From assembly GCA_903872155.1 (NCBI GenBank), contig CAIQJP010000087.1:62001-126000 (forward strand): DNA of 64,000 bases, written 5' to 3'. A program made the translations under genes and the position numbers. This document shows, piece after piece, positions 36,616-43,618 of this stretch. Each line of letters starts with the position of its first letter. Position 1 is the first letter of the stretch. The notes under the pieces were generated by a model. The model was not told where the DNA came from and made no database searches. It saw only the letters and a program-made list of their open reading frames with translations. This stretch comes from an uncultured Actinomycetes bacterium. GTDB taxonomy: Bacteria; Actinomycetota; Acidimicrobiia; Acidimicrobiales; Ilumatobacteraceae.

Positions 36616-37563
36616 ATGATGGACGTATTCCCACAGTTCCGCATGGCTCGTTTAACTCCAGACATTTTGCGGTCACTTGCAATCGGTCGACATCAGTTAA
36701 TTCACCGTGATGTCGTTCTTGCTCATGGACACTCAGCTCACTCATGGCGCACGGCGCGGGCGAATGGGTTCTTTGATGAAGTAATGCCCGGCATCGGGAT
36801 AGAGACTGGTCGGTCGCTAGATCCAAAAGGTTTGATTGCAGCGGCGGTAACAGCAGCTGGTGACGGGGCGATGGCGAGTCATCGGTCGGCAGCGTTTCTT
36901 TATGGTGCCGACGTTGTCGGGCACGAACCTATTGACGTTTTGCGTGCTGATCGCCAAACAACTTTGACATTACCGAATACCAAATTTCATCGACCGCGCG
37001 ACATGATGGATCTTCGTCCCAGAGAGATCGATGGAATTGCGGTCACAAATCCGTTGCGGACATTGCTTGATTTAGGAGTCGTTTCTCGCTGGGATGTAGA
37101 TCGAACATTGCAGATCTTTGTGATTAAAGGTCTTGTTACTTTTGAATCGGTTGACAAAGCGTTGATGCGGCACAGTCAACATGGACGCCACGGGATTGTT
37201 GCATTGCGAAGTGCGCTCCATCAACTGGCACTTCACGAGAAGGCCCCAGATTCAGTGCTTGAAGAAGAAATGGCCCGTTTGGCTCGGCGATTTAGATTGC
37301 CTTCAATGGAGTTTCATGCTCGCATTGCTGGATATGAAGTTGACTTCTTATTGACTGGAACAAATATCTACCTCGAATGCGAGGGATGGCGATATCACGG
37401 TCTTGATAAAGATCAATTTGAGTTTGATCGCGAACGAACCGCCAAATTACTTACGGCGGGATATATCGGTGTGCGATTTACGTGGGCACAAATCGTTCGT
37501 CGACCGAGCACTGTTGCTCAACAAGTCAAAGATATTTATGCACAATGGAAATCACCGCGTTGA
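36616..37563 (+). CDS. AbiEi-like winged-helix / DUF559 endonuclease-fold protein
   Basis: A 315-residue protein. The N-terminal two thirds (about residues 10-200) resemble the AbiEi-type antitoxin/transcription-factor module common in actinobacteria: G-R-H-Q-L-I-H-R-D-V-V, A-S-H-R-S-A-A-F-L-Y-G, and T-N-P-L-R-T-L-L-D-L-G. The C-terminal part, E-V-D-F-L-L-T-G-T-N-I-Y-L-E-C-E-G-W-R-Y-H with a later R-F-T-W, is the DUF559/Vsr-type nuclease core. Such standalone proteins have no proven role, and no AbiEii toxin is adjacent. It is bracketed by two inverted copies of a hairpin element and may be an inserted cassette. Confidence 0.78.
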   Translation: MMDVFPQFRMARLTPDILRSLAIGRHQLIHRDVVLAHGHSAHSWRTARANGFFDEVMPGIGIETGRSLDPKGLIAAAVTAAGDGAMASHRSAAFLYGADVVGHEPIDVLRADRQTTLTLPNTKFHRPRDMMDLRPREIDGIAVTNPLRTLLDLGVVSRWDVDRTLQIFVIKGLVTFESVDKALMRHSQHGRHGIVALRSALHQLALHEKAPDSVLEEEMARLARRFRLPSMEFHARIAGYEVDFLLTGTNIYLECEGWRYHGLDKDQFEFDRERTAKLLTAGYIGVRFTWAQIVRRPSTVAQQVKDIYAQWKSPR

Positions 37564-37593
37564 TAGCAAAACGAGGCTGAGGCGAAAAACCGA

Positions 37594-37648
37594 ACGATCT
37601 GGTCTGGCGAAGTTATAGAAAACCTAAGTTATTTACGACCAGATCGCT
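37594..37648 (+). repeat. 55-bp hairpin repeat, copy 2
   Basis: CGATCTGGTC and GACCAGATCG form 10-bp arms around a 32-base loop. The copy is the same length as copy 1 and in the opposite orientation, sharing the internal GAAAACCT block as well as both arms. It ends two bases before the stop codon of the convergent sigma-factor gene, so it may act as its terminator. Confidence 0.85.
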
Positions 37649-37650
37649 TG

Positions 37651-38592
37651 TTAGACAGCGAGGAGGTCGCGGGCGCCAGTGTCGCTCGACGGGTGACGCA
37701 ACTTGCTCATCGCACGAGCCTCAATCTGACGGATGCGCTCACGAGTGAGGTTGAAGTGTTCGCCAACTTCTTCAAGGGTGCGAGGTTCGCCCCGATCAAG
37801 ACCAAAGCGCAACTTCAAAATCTCGCGTTCGCGCTCGTCGAGCGGAGCCAAGAGTCGCTGAATCTCTTCGGGGAGCAACGCAGTGGCTGCAACTTCGAAG
37901 GGGCTTTCAGCTGAACGGTCTTCAACCACGTCACCAAGTTCGGCATCGCCGTCTTCACGAAGCGGTTCGCTCAGTGACAAAGGCTCGGCAGCGAAGCGCA
38001 ATGCTTCAGTGACTTTGTCTTCGGGCATTTCAACTTCGGCTGCGAGTTCACGCAACGTTGGCTGGCGGCCAAACTTCAATTCCAGGCGTGAGCGAGCCTT
38101 CTGGAGACGAGCAAGTGTGTCTCCGGCGTGGACTGGGAGGCGAATGGTGCGACCGGTGTTAGCGATACCACGAGTAATGGCCTGACGAATCCACCACGTT
38201 GCATACGTTGAGAATTTGAATCCCTTACGCCAGTCGAATTTTTCAACAGCGTGCATGAGACCGAGGTTGCCCTCTTGGATGAGGTCGAGCAAGGGGAGAC
38301 CAGAAGCCTGGTACTTCTTGGCGATCGAGACCACCAAACGAAGGTTGGACTGCACGAACGAACGCTCGGCATTTTCACCATCTTTGATGAGGTTGCGCAG
38401 CTCGCGCTTCTTGGCAGGAGTTAATGCCTTGCCATCAACAACTTCAGATTCTTCCTTAGCGGCCTTACCAGCTTCGATCTGCTTGGCAAGACGAACTTCG
38501 TCATCTTTTGTGAGCAATGTGTATTGCCCGATGTCTGACAAGTAAAGACGGACGAGGTCCTCTTCATCACGATCAACGCGATCCTTGGCCAC
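37651..38592 (-). CDS. RpoD-family RNA polymerase sigma factor
   Basis: A 313-residue sigma-70 protein with region 1.2 (D-L-V-R-L-Y-L-S-D-I-G), region 2 (N-L-R-L-V-V-S-I-A-K-K-Y and the -10-reading Y-A-T-W-W-I-R-Q-A-I-T-R), region 3 (L-A-R-L-Q-K-A-R), and region 4 (L-E-E-V-G-E-H-F-N-L-T-R-E-R-I-R-Q-I-E). The long acidic region 1.1 of RpoD is absent; actinobacterial principal sigma factors often have a different N-terminus, and group 2 factors lack one. It may be SigA or a SigB-like group 2 factor. The start is GTG with a GGGG seven bases upstream. Confidence 0.92.
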   Translation of the reverse strand: MAKDRVDRDEEDLVRLYLSDIGQYTLLTKDDEVRLAKQIEAGKAAKEESEVVDGKALTPAKKRELRNLIKDGENAERSFVQSNLRLVVSIAKKYQASGLPLLDLIQEGNLGLMHAVEKFDWRKGFKFSTYATWWIRQAITRGIANTGRTIRLPVHAGDTLARLQKARSRLELKFGRQPTLRELAAEVEMPEDKVTEALRFAAEPLSLSEPLREDGDAELGDVVEDRSAESPFEVAATALLPEEIQRLLAPLDEREREILKLRFGLDRGEPRTLEEVGEHFNLTRERIRQIEARAMSKLRHPSSDTGARDLLAV

Positions 38593-38798
38593 TTAAGAAC
38601 CCCACTTCTCCCGAAATTGCAGTAGTGGCGGGAACGATACCGACCACAATCGCTGACACAACCACCAGCGCAAAGATTCCAAAAAAGTGTTGAGATATTG
38701 GTTGCCGAGACACCGAGATTTATCTTCGGTAATCTAAGGAAATAACGATTTTGCGAGGTTTTGCTCGTTCGATCGTGTACGCAAAAAGGAGAAATGCT
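38593..38798. other. Divergent intergenic region between the sigma factor and the Bax-inhibitor operon
   Basis: These 206 bases are the largest non-coding stretch in the window and should hold two back-to-back promoters. On the plus strand TTGGTT and TATCTT are 16 bases apart (38699-38726). On the minus strand a TTGTGT/TATCGT pair with 16-base spacing lies ahead of the sigma gene. Both are weak matches. No strong hairpin, ORF or RNA gene is seen. Confidence 0.35.
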
Positions 38799-39623
38799 AT
38801 GGCGAATCCATTACTGAATGAGAAGCGACTCAAACAAGCAGCCGCGGCAAACGATGCCGGTTGGGCAGCGCCCGATCAAGCAACTCGTCGAGAAAATTCT
38901 GAAGCGGTTAATGATGGACCGACAACACCTTGGGTGCCCACTGGTCGAACAATGACTGTTGCTGGTACTGCAAGTGCGACTGCAGTTCTGTTTGTTCTCT
39001 TACTCGCTGCCGCAGTTGTTGGCTGGCTTGGTGTCGATACGCCGCAAGGTGAGGTGTACAAGTTCCCGGCCTACGCCATTGGCGGATTGCTAGTCGGATT
39101 TGCCTTGGCAATCTTTTTGGCATTCAAACCACACCTCGCCAAGTTCTTGGCTCCGGTGTATGCAATCGCTGAAGGTTTATTTGTTGGCGCAATTAGTAAG
39201 GCGTATGAAACGTATTACGACGGCATCGTGGTGCAGGCTGCTGGTGCAACGATCGCAGTTTTTGCTGTCATGTTGGCCATGTACAGCTTGCGCATTATCA
39301 AAGTGACCGATCGCTTCCGTCGCATTGTGATTGGTGCAACGATGGGAGTTGCCTTGTTCTACGGCGTCTCATTGTTGATGAGCCTGTTTGGTGCGACCCC
39401 GCCGTTCATTCATTCAACAAGTCTTTTCGGCATTGGCTTTAGTTTCTTAGTTGCAGGGCTCGCAGCATTTAACTTGGCGCTTGACTTCGATTTCATCGAG
39501 CGTGGGTCAAAGCAAGGAATGCCCGAGTCAACAGAGTGGTATGCAGCATTCGGAGTCATGGTCACCGTTGTGTGGCTGTACCTCGAAATCTTGCGTCTGC
39601 TATCTAAATTGCGCGAACGGTGA
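38799..39623 (+). CDS. Bax inhibitor-1/YccA-family membrane protein
   Basis: A membrane protein of about 274 residues with a soluble N-terminus of about 60 residues, then seven hydrophobic helices. The P-V-Y-A-I-A-E-G-L-F-V-G-A-I-S segment and the later F-D-F-I-E-R-G-S-K-Q-G-M-P-E-S-T-E-W-Y-A-A-F-G carry the acidic residues conserved in the actinobacterial YccA-like branch. Family members include proton-sensitive calcium leak channels; bacterial roles are little known. A strong AAAGGAG seven bases before the ATG at 38799 fixes the start. It overlaps the CPBP gene by GTGA. Confidence 0.88.
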   Translation: MANPLLNEKRLKQAAAANDAGWAAPDQATRRENSEAVNDGPTTPWVPTGRTMTVAGTASATAVLFVLLLAAAVVGWLGVDTPQGEVYKFPAYAIGGLLVGFALAIFLAFKPHLAKFLAPVYAIAEGLFVGAISKAYETYYDGIVVQAAGATIAVFAVMLAMYSLRIIKVTDRFRRIVIGATMGVALFYGVSLLMSLFGATPPFIHSTSLFGIGFSFLVAGLAAFNLALDFDFIERGSKQGMPESTEWYAAFGVMVTVVWLYLEILRLLSKLRER

Positions 39624-40306
39624 CCGAAACGAAATTGAGCGACGATCTTGATCGTCGCAGCATTGTTATCTTCGTTGCCGCTCTACTGAGTTTGTGGTTC
39701 GCCCATTTCGGTATTCGCTATGTGCCTGGTGACACCAGTCGTTTGACCGAATTGTGTTGGTGGTCGGGCACGCAGATCGTGAGCTACCTAGTAGTTCCAC
39801 TGCTTGTCATTCGGTTTATTGGTTTGAAGCCAATTGACATCGGCTGGAAGTTTCGCGGCACATCGAGCCATTGGAAGTATTACGCAGCGTTATTTGCCAT
39901 TGCTGTTCCGTTTGTTGCGATAGCCAGTACAACTGCCGAATTTCAAGAGCGTTATCCGCTGCTCGAGATTGTTCGGGGTCAACTTGGTGTATGGCATGAC
40001 TTGCGCATTTGGTGGGTCTTTTACATCTTGCAATTTGTTGCTGTCGAAACCTTCTTTCGCGGTTTTCTCGTTTTGGGATTAGCAAAACGATTTGGTCACG
40101 CTTCAATTTTCATCGCCACAGTTCCGTACTTAATGATTCATTTCGTGAAACCACCTGCCGAGGCATTGGCGGCAATAATCGGTGGCTTGGTGATGGGAAC
40201 ACTCGCGTATCGCACGAAAAGTGTGTGGTGGGGTATTGCTCTGCATGTTTCGGTCGCGGCTTTGATGGATTTTCTCTCGTTAGGGCATAAGGGATTTATC
40301 TGGTGA
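39620..40306 (+). CDS. CPBP-family intramembrane metalloprotease
   Basis: A 228-residue membrane protein with about seven hydrophobic helices. The CPBP/Abi motifs appear as V-E-T-F-F-R-G-F (Glu and Arg of motif 1, here E-T rather than the usual E-E), a His in Y-L-M-I-H-F and a final His in A-L-H-V-S-V. The family includes CAAX-type and bacteriocin-immunity proteases. The replaced second Glu may lower activity. Both ends overlap neighbours as GTGA, indicating one operon with the Bax-inhibitor and HExxH genes. Confidence 0.82.
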   Translation: MTETKLSDDLDRRSIVIFVAALLSLWFAHFGIRYVPGDTSRLTELCWWSGTQIVSYLVVPLLVIRFIGLKPIDIGWKFRGTSSHWKYYAALFAIAVPFVAIASTTAEFQERYPLLEIVRGQLGVWHDLRIWWVFYILQFVAVETFFRGFLVLGLAKRFGHASIFIATVPYLMIHFVKPPAEALAAIIGGLVMGTLAYRTKSVWWGIALHVSVAALMDFLSLGHKGFIW

Positions 40307-41007
40307 GCGAGGTTTCACAAGAAGCGCTTGCCGTGAGCGCTGCTGGCGCATTGCTCGGCGGAATCACTGGTCGAATTGTGGGCTTCCCGGTTATAGGGAC
40401 ATTCATTGGTGCAGTGAGTGGATCAGTTGCTGGTGCTCGTCGCATGTACGACTGGAAATCACCTCGTGGCATCGGCGCTTTTGTTCTCGATCACACTTGG
40501 GCCTTGGCGACGACAACCGCTTCTGTTGTTGCAACTGGTGTGAACGCAGCAACTGGTGCTCACATTGATGAATCTTTGACGACTCGACAGAATCGAATGA
40601 CCTTTGATAAGGGTTTGGTTTTGCGCAGTGGTTTTGCGGTGACATTTGGATATGTGGTCAATGGCGCGGCCGATCGTGACGGAACATTGAGCGAACGTCG
40701 TCGCAAGTTAGTCACTCATCATGAAGATCAGCATGTGTGGCAAGCACGAATGTTCGGACCGATTTATCCGGTGGTCTATGCCGGCTGGTTTGCGGTTGGC
40801 TCAATCGTTGCGACAGCGAAGTGGTTTGCGACTGGACGCAAAACGAAGTTGATTGATGAGATTGATGCAACGGCGTACTATCGCAATCCATTTGAATGGC
40901 ACGCATATACGTGTGATGACAATTGGCCGCCACACGGAGTTGATGCGACCAAAGTGTGGGCGAAACCTTTTAGAGGGTCTTTAAAAAGTCCAACATTGCC
41001 GCGTTGA
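40303..41007 (+). CDS. Membrane-associated protein with HExxH zinc-protease-like motif
   Basis: A 234-residue protein I do not recognise as a named family. The N-terminal 45 residues are Gly/Ala-rich and hydrophobic with G-x-x-x-G spacing. Near residue 143 is T-H-H-E-D-Q-H-V-W-Q, an HExxH followed by Trp-Gln; about 50 residues on comes E-I-D-A-T-A-Y-Y-R-N-P-F-E-W-H-A-Y, with acidic residues placed to complete a metal site. This layout recurs in small bacterial metallopeptidase-like domains near DUF4157. Proteolysis is inference. It is third in an operon with two other membrane proteins. Its 3' end overlaps the convergent hydrolase gene by 38 bases. Confidence 0.7.
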   Translation: MSEVSQEALAVSAAGALLGGITGRIVGFPVIGTFIGAVSGSVAGARRMYDWKSPRGIGAFVLDHTWALATTTASVVATGVNAATGAHIDESLTTRQNRMTFDKGLVLRSGFAVTFGYVVNGAADRDGTLSERRRKLVTHHEDQHVWQARMFGPIYPVVYAGWFAVGSIVATAKWFATGRKTKLIDEIDATAYYRNPFEWHAYTCDDNWPPHGVDATKVWAKPFRGSLKSPTLPR

Positions 41008-41947
41008 ATTCGTCTGGAAACTCTTGTTGAGTCCAGTGGCCAGCACCCGGGATGATGACGCTCCCCTTGTAATTGGGAGTCAGCGCGTTCACGGCATCGA
41101 TTGTGTCAAGGCGGGCGGCGATCACTGCATCTTTGTCGCCGCCAATAAAGAACGTCGGCATGGAGATGCGATCAATTGGAATGTCTTTGAGTAGTTCGTA
41201 GTTGGCATCAAGGTTGCGATACCAACTGACGGGACCAAAGAAACCACTGTTGGTGAATTGCTTGACGTAGTAGTCGAGATCTTCTTGCGTCAACCATGAC
41301 GGCAAGTGAGTGGGAACATCTTTGAACATGTCTAAGAAACCGGTGCCAGCCATTGGAGGAAGTTCTGCAGGGTCGGTAGGACCTGGTTTATACATCGCGC
41401 CAGACGCTGCCCACATGAACTGGTGCATGGTGTGTCGAATATCGGCACCAAGTTCTTTTTCGGCTGGACCAACTTCTTGGAAGTACAACATGTAGAAGAA
41501 GCGATCGGTGAACATCATTTTGAAAAGTTCAGTGGGTTTTGCGGGCCACGGAGTGAACGGAACACTGACCGCGCAAATGGCATTCACTCGGTCGGGATGT
41601 AAACGTCCGGCTTCCCATACGACGAGAGCGCCCCAGTCGTGACCAATAAAAGTTGCATTGGCGTGGCCAGTGGCATCAAGCAAACCAACTAAGTCATCAG
41701 TGAGATTTTGTAGGCCGTAGTCGGTGACATTTTTGGGCGATGAGGAAAAACCATAACCACGTTGATCGGGAGCAAGCACGTGATAGCCAGCATCGGCGAG
41801 TGGCTGCATCTGGTGACGCCATGAATGTGCCGACTCGGGGAAACCGTGGCTCAATATGACGCACGGACCACTGGGGTCGCCGGCCTCGGTGACAACAAGA
41901 TCGACGCCGTTGGTGCGAATGGTGCGCTGCTGAATGCTGTGGCTCAT
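40970..41947 (-). CDS. Epoxide hydrolase-like alpha/beta hydrolase
   Basis: An alpha/beta hydrolase of about 325 residues. The oxyanion motif H-G-F-P-E-S is near residue 31, the nucleophile Asp in G-H-D-W-G-A near 98, the charge-relay Asp in G-G-D-K-D-A, and the catalytic His in P-G-A-G-H-W near 305. An Asp nucleophile with H-G-x-P and D-Q-R-G-Y-G is typical of epoxide hydrolases. I prefer the ATG at 41947 (M-S-H-S-I-Q); an in-frame ATG at 41974 lies in the other arm of a hairpin covering this region. The stop region overlaps the convergent HExxH gene. Confidence 0.9.
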   Translation of the reverse strand: MSHSIQQRTIRTNGVDLVVTEAGDPSGPCVILSHGFPESAHSWRHQMQPLADAGYHVLAPDQRGYGFSSSPKNVTDYGLQNLTDDLVGLLDATGHANATFIGHDWGALVVWEAGRLHPDRVNAICAVSVPFTPWPAKPTELFKMMFTDRFFYMLYFQEVGPAEKELGADIRHTMHQFMWAASGAMYKPGPTDPAELPPMAGTGFLDMFKDVPTHLPSWLTQEDLDYYVKQFTNSGFFGPVSWYRNLDANYELLKDIPIDRISMPTFFIGGDKDAVIAARLDTIDAVNALTPNYKGSVIIPGAGHWTQQEFPDEFNAAMLDFLKTL

Positions 41948-41974
41948 GTCCTCAGTCTTGCCGACTGAGGACAT
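41946..41974 (-). promoter_or_regulatory. Hairpin over the start of the epoxide hydrolase gene
   Basis: ATGTCCTCAGTC and GACTGAGGACAT form a perfect 12-bp stem with a five-base loop. On the minus strand both possible ATG starts of the hydrolase and the only SD-like GAGG lie inside the arms, so folding would hide them. It also sits 20 bases after the end of the upstream Tat-protein gene, where a terminator would be expected, but no T run follows. Confidence 0.55.
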
Positions 41975-41993
41975 GAGGCGTGAACTGTGCGAC

Positions 41994-42680
41994 TTAGGGA
42001 AGTGGGCTCAAGACGTATGACTGAGTCTGGTAAAAACCAGTGATATCGATAATGAAATGACATGCTCCAAGATCGTTTCCACAGAAGACTTTTAATTCGC
42101 GATCTGCGCTCATTGAAATGATTCCGCCATTTGAGACATCTGTTCCAACGACAAAGTTGATGGATGATGTTGCAGGAGGGGTAGATGCATCGCCGGGTGC
42201 AAGTGACAAATAGTTGGCTCCACCGACCGCGTTGGTGACGGTCAGGTTGTAAGCAATCGACATGACTGGCGTAGAAATACCGCCAGGACCTGTTGTGAAG
42301 GGCAACAGATCTGAAGTTGTTACTCGACCAGAAGAATCGCGACCATCTTTCAGTGAGATGACGCGCGATTCATTTTTTGAAATGCGTCCGAGTTTCGCTG
42401 CTGGAATTCCTGACGATGCGTTGGTCCAACGCGAGTCGTACACACGTTGCGGTGTCATCGAAAAGAAGTATCCGTCGCTTGGGTAGCCCGTACCTGCACT
42501 TGCGGGCAGACTGCCTAATGCGAGACCCCCAGCAACGGCACCGACGGCTGCACCGGCCGCGAGTTTCAACATGCCGCGACGTGATGCACGTTCGGGTTCA
42601 CCGACTACCTCTAGTTGGTCGAGGCGTAGCTGCAACAAGGCCAATTGATTTTTGAGATCCTGAATTTCATTGTTTTCCAT
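41994..42680 (-). CDS. Tat-exported surface protein with RVxDSR domain
   Basis: A 228-residue protein. The first 25 residues form a leucine-heptad coiled coil (I-Q-D-L-K-N-Q-L-A-L-L-Q-L-R-L). A twin-arginine signal S-R-R-G-M-L-K-L then leads into a hydrophobic core ending P-A-S-A near residue 62. The mature part is one domain from P-Q-R-V-Y-D-S-R to F-I-I-D-I-T-G-F-Y-Q, with Y-N-L-T-V-T and S-S-I-N-F-V in between. The same pattern occurs in the protein at the left edge of the window. The C-D-like C-G-N-D-L-G-A-C pair may form a disulfide. Function unknown. Confidence 0.82.
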   Translation of the reverse strand: MENNEIQDLKNQLALLQLRLDQLEVVGEPERASRRGMLKLAAGAAVGAVAGGLALGSLPASAGTGYPSDGYFFSMTPQRVYDSRWTNASSGIPAAKLGRISKNESRVISLKDGRDSSGRVTTSDLLPFTTGPGGISTPVMSIAYNLTVTNAVGGANYLSLAPGDASTPPATSSINFVVGTDVSNGGIISMSADRELKVFCGNDLGACHFIIDITGFYQTQSYVLSPLP

Positions 42681-42805
42681 GTTGGTTTCCCCCGCTCAAA
42701 ATTGGCATGTAGCCGTGTCAAAGCAAAGGGTACCAAATACTGATAGTGAGAAATTCACAAATTGTCAGCCCTTAGGCAAGATTTGGAAGACTGAAACAGG
42801 ACCAA

Positions 42806-43000
42806 TCAGGCAGAGTTACGGCGAGCCAAAGGATTGGCTTCAAGTACCGCATCGGGCAATGGTTGGCCCGTGATTTCATCGACCCAATAGGTACCCGCAT
42901 CAAGACGGCTCAACGCCATTTCAACATCGGCCAGGTCACGCTCGATGGCATCTAGGTCAATCGTTGCCGATTCTTCGTGGGTGGGTTCCGTCGAGTACAT
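42806..43000 (-). CDS. DksA/TraR-type small protein lacking the zinc-finger cysteines
   Basis: A small protein of 64 residues (80 if started upstream at 43048). The segment L-A-D-V-E-M-A-L-S-R-L-D-A-G-T-Y-W-V-D-E-I-T-G-Q-P-L-P-D follows the C-terminal half of DksA/TraR proteins, where G-T-Y-G-x-C-x-x-C-G-x-x-I occurs, but every cysteine is replaced. Such zinc-less forms exist and may still bind RNA polymerase. The ATG at 43000 leaves 35 bases to the divergent cyclophilin start, so the two promoters would be very compact. Confidence 0.65.
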   Translation of the reverse strand: MYSTEPTHEESATIDLDAIERDLADVEMALSRLDAGTYWVDEITGQPLPDAVLEANPLARRNSA

Positions 43001-43035
43001 GGGCTCAGAGTAGTCGGCAGATAGTGTTTCAATCC

Positions 43036-43593
43036 ATGTCCACAACATTCCCCCCTTTTGACGGATCCGCCCCCAAGTGCCAGAAGTTCTCTTCTGAGCC
43101 CGAAATGGGGATTGATGTCACCAAGCGTTATACGGCGACCATGGAAACCTCGATGGGCACTCTGGTGATCGCTCTCGATGCCATCAAGGCCCCTCGCACC
43201 GTGAACTGCTTCATTTTCTTGGCGCTCAATCACTATTACGACGGCATCATCTTCCACCGCATCATTCAGGGCTTCGTCTGCCAAGGTGGCGACCCGACCG
43301 GCACCGGTATGGGTGGACCTGGTTACAAGTTCGCTGACGAATTGCCCAAGCCCGGTCAATACCAAATCGGTTCATTGGCAATGGCGAATGCCGGACCCAA
43401 CACCAACGGCTCGCAGTTCTTCTTGATCAGTGGTCCGAGTGGCGTCAGCTTGCCTCCGGCCTACGCATTGTTCGGTCAAGTTGTGAAAGGTCTCGAAGTT
43501 GTTGAGGCCATGCAAAATGTTCCGACGGCACGTGGCGATCGCCCCGTGACCGACGTGGTGATCAAGTCGGTCACCATCACTGTTGCTGACTGA
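43036..43593 (+). CDS. Cyclophilin-type peptidyl-prolyl cis-trans isomerase
   Basis: A 185-residue cytoplasmic prolyl isomerase. Cyclophilin signatures are plain: F-H-R-I-I-Q-G-F-V-C-Q-G-G-D-P-T-G-T-G near residue 73, G-S-L-A-M-A-N-A-G-P-N-T-N-G-S-Q-F-F near 113, and A-L-F-G-Q-V-V-K-G near 146. No signal peptide is present. The frame is open upstream, but the ATG at 43036 matches a short N-terminus and avoids overlap with the divergent gene. Confidence 0.92.
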   Translation: MSTTFPPFDGSAPKCQKFSSEPEMGIDVTKRYTATMETSMGTLVIALDAIKAPRTVNCFIFLALNHYYDGIIFHRIIQGFVCQGGDPTGTGMGGPGYKFADELPKPGQYQIGSLAMANAGPNTNGSQFFLISGPSGVSLPPAYALFGQVVKGLEVVEAMQNVPTARGDRPVTDVVIKSVTITVAD

Positions 43594-43618
43594 TTTACTT
43601 CACTGCGTTTTGCAATAG

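Noticed and set aside
36616-37563. A complete AbiE-type toxin-antitoxin pair
   Set aside because: Only the AbiEi-like gene is present; the neighbours are a metabolic dehydrogenase and a sigma factor, and there is no nucleotidyltransferase toxin.
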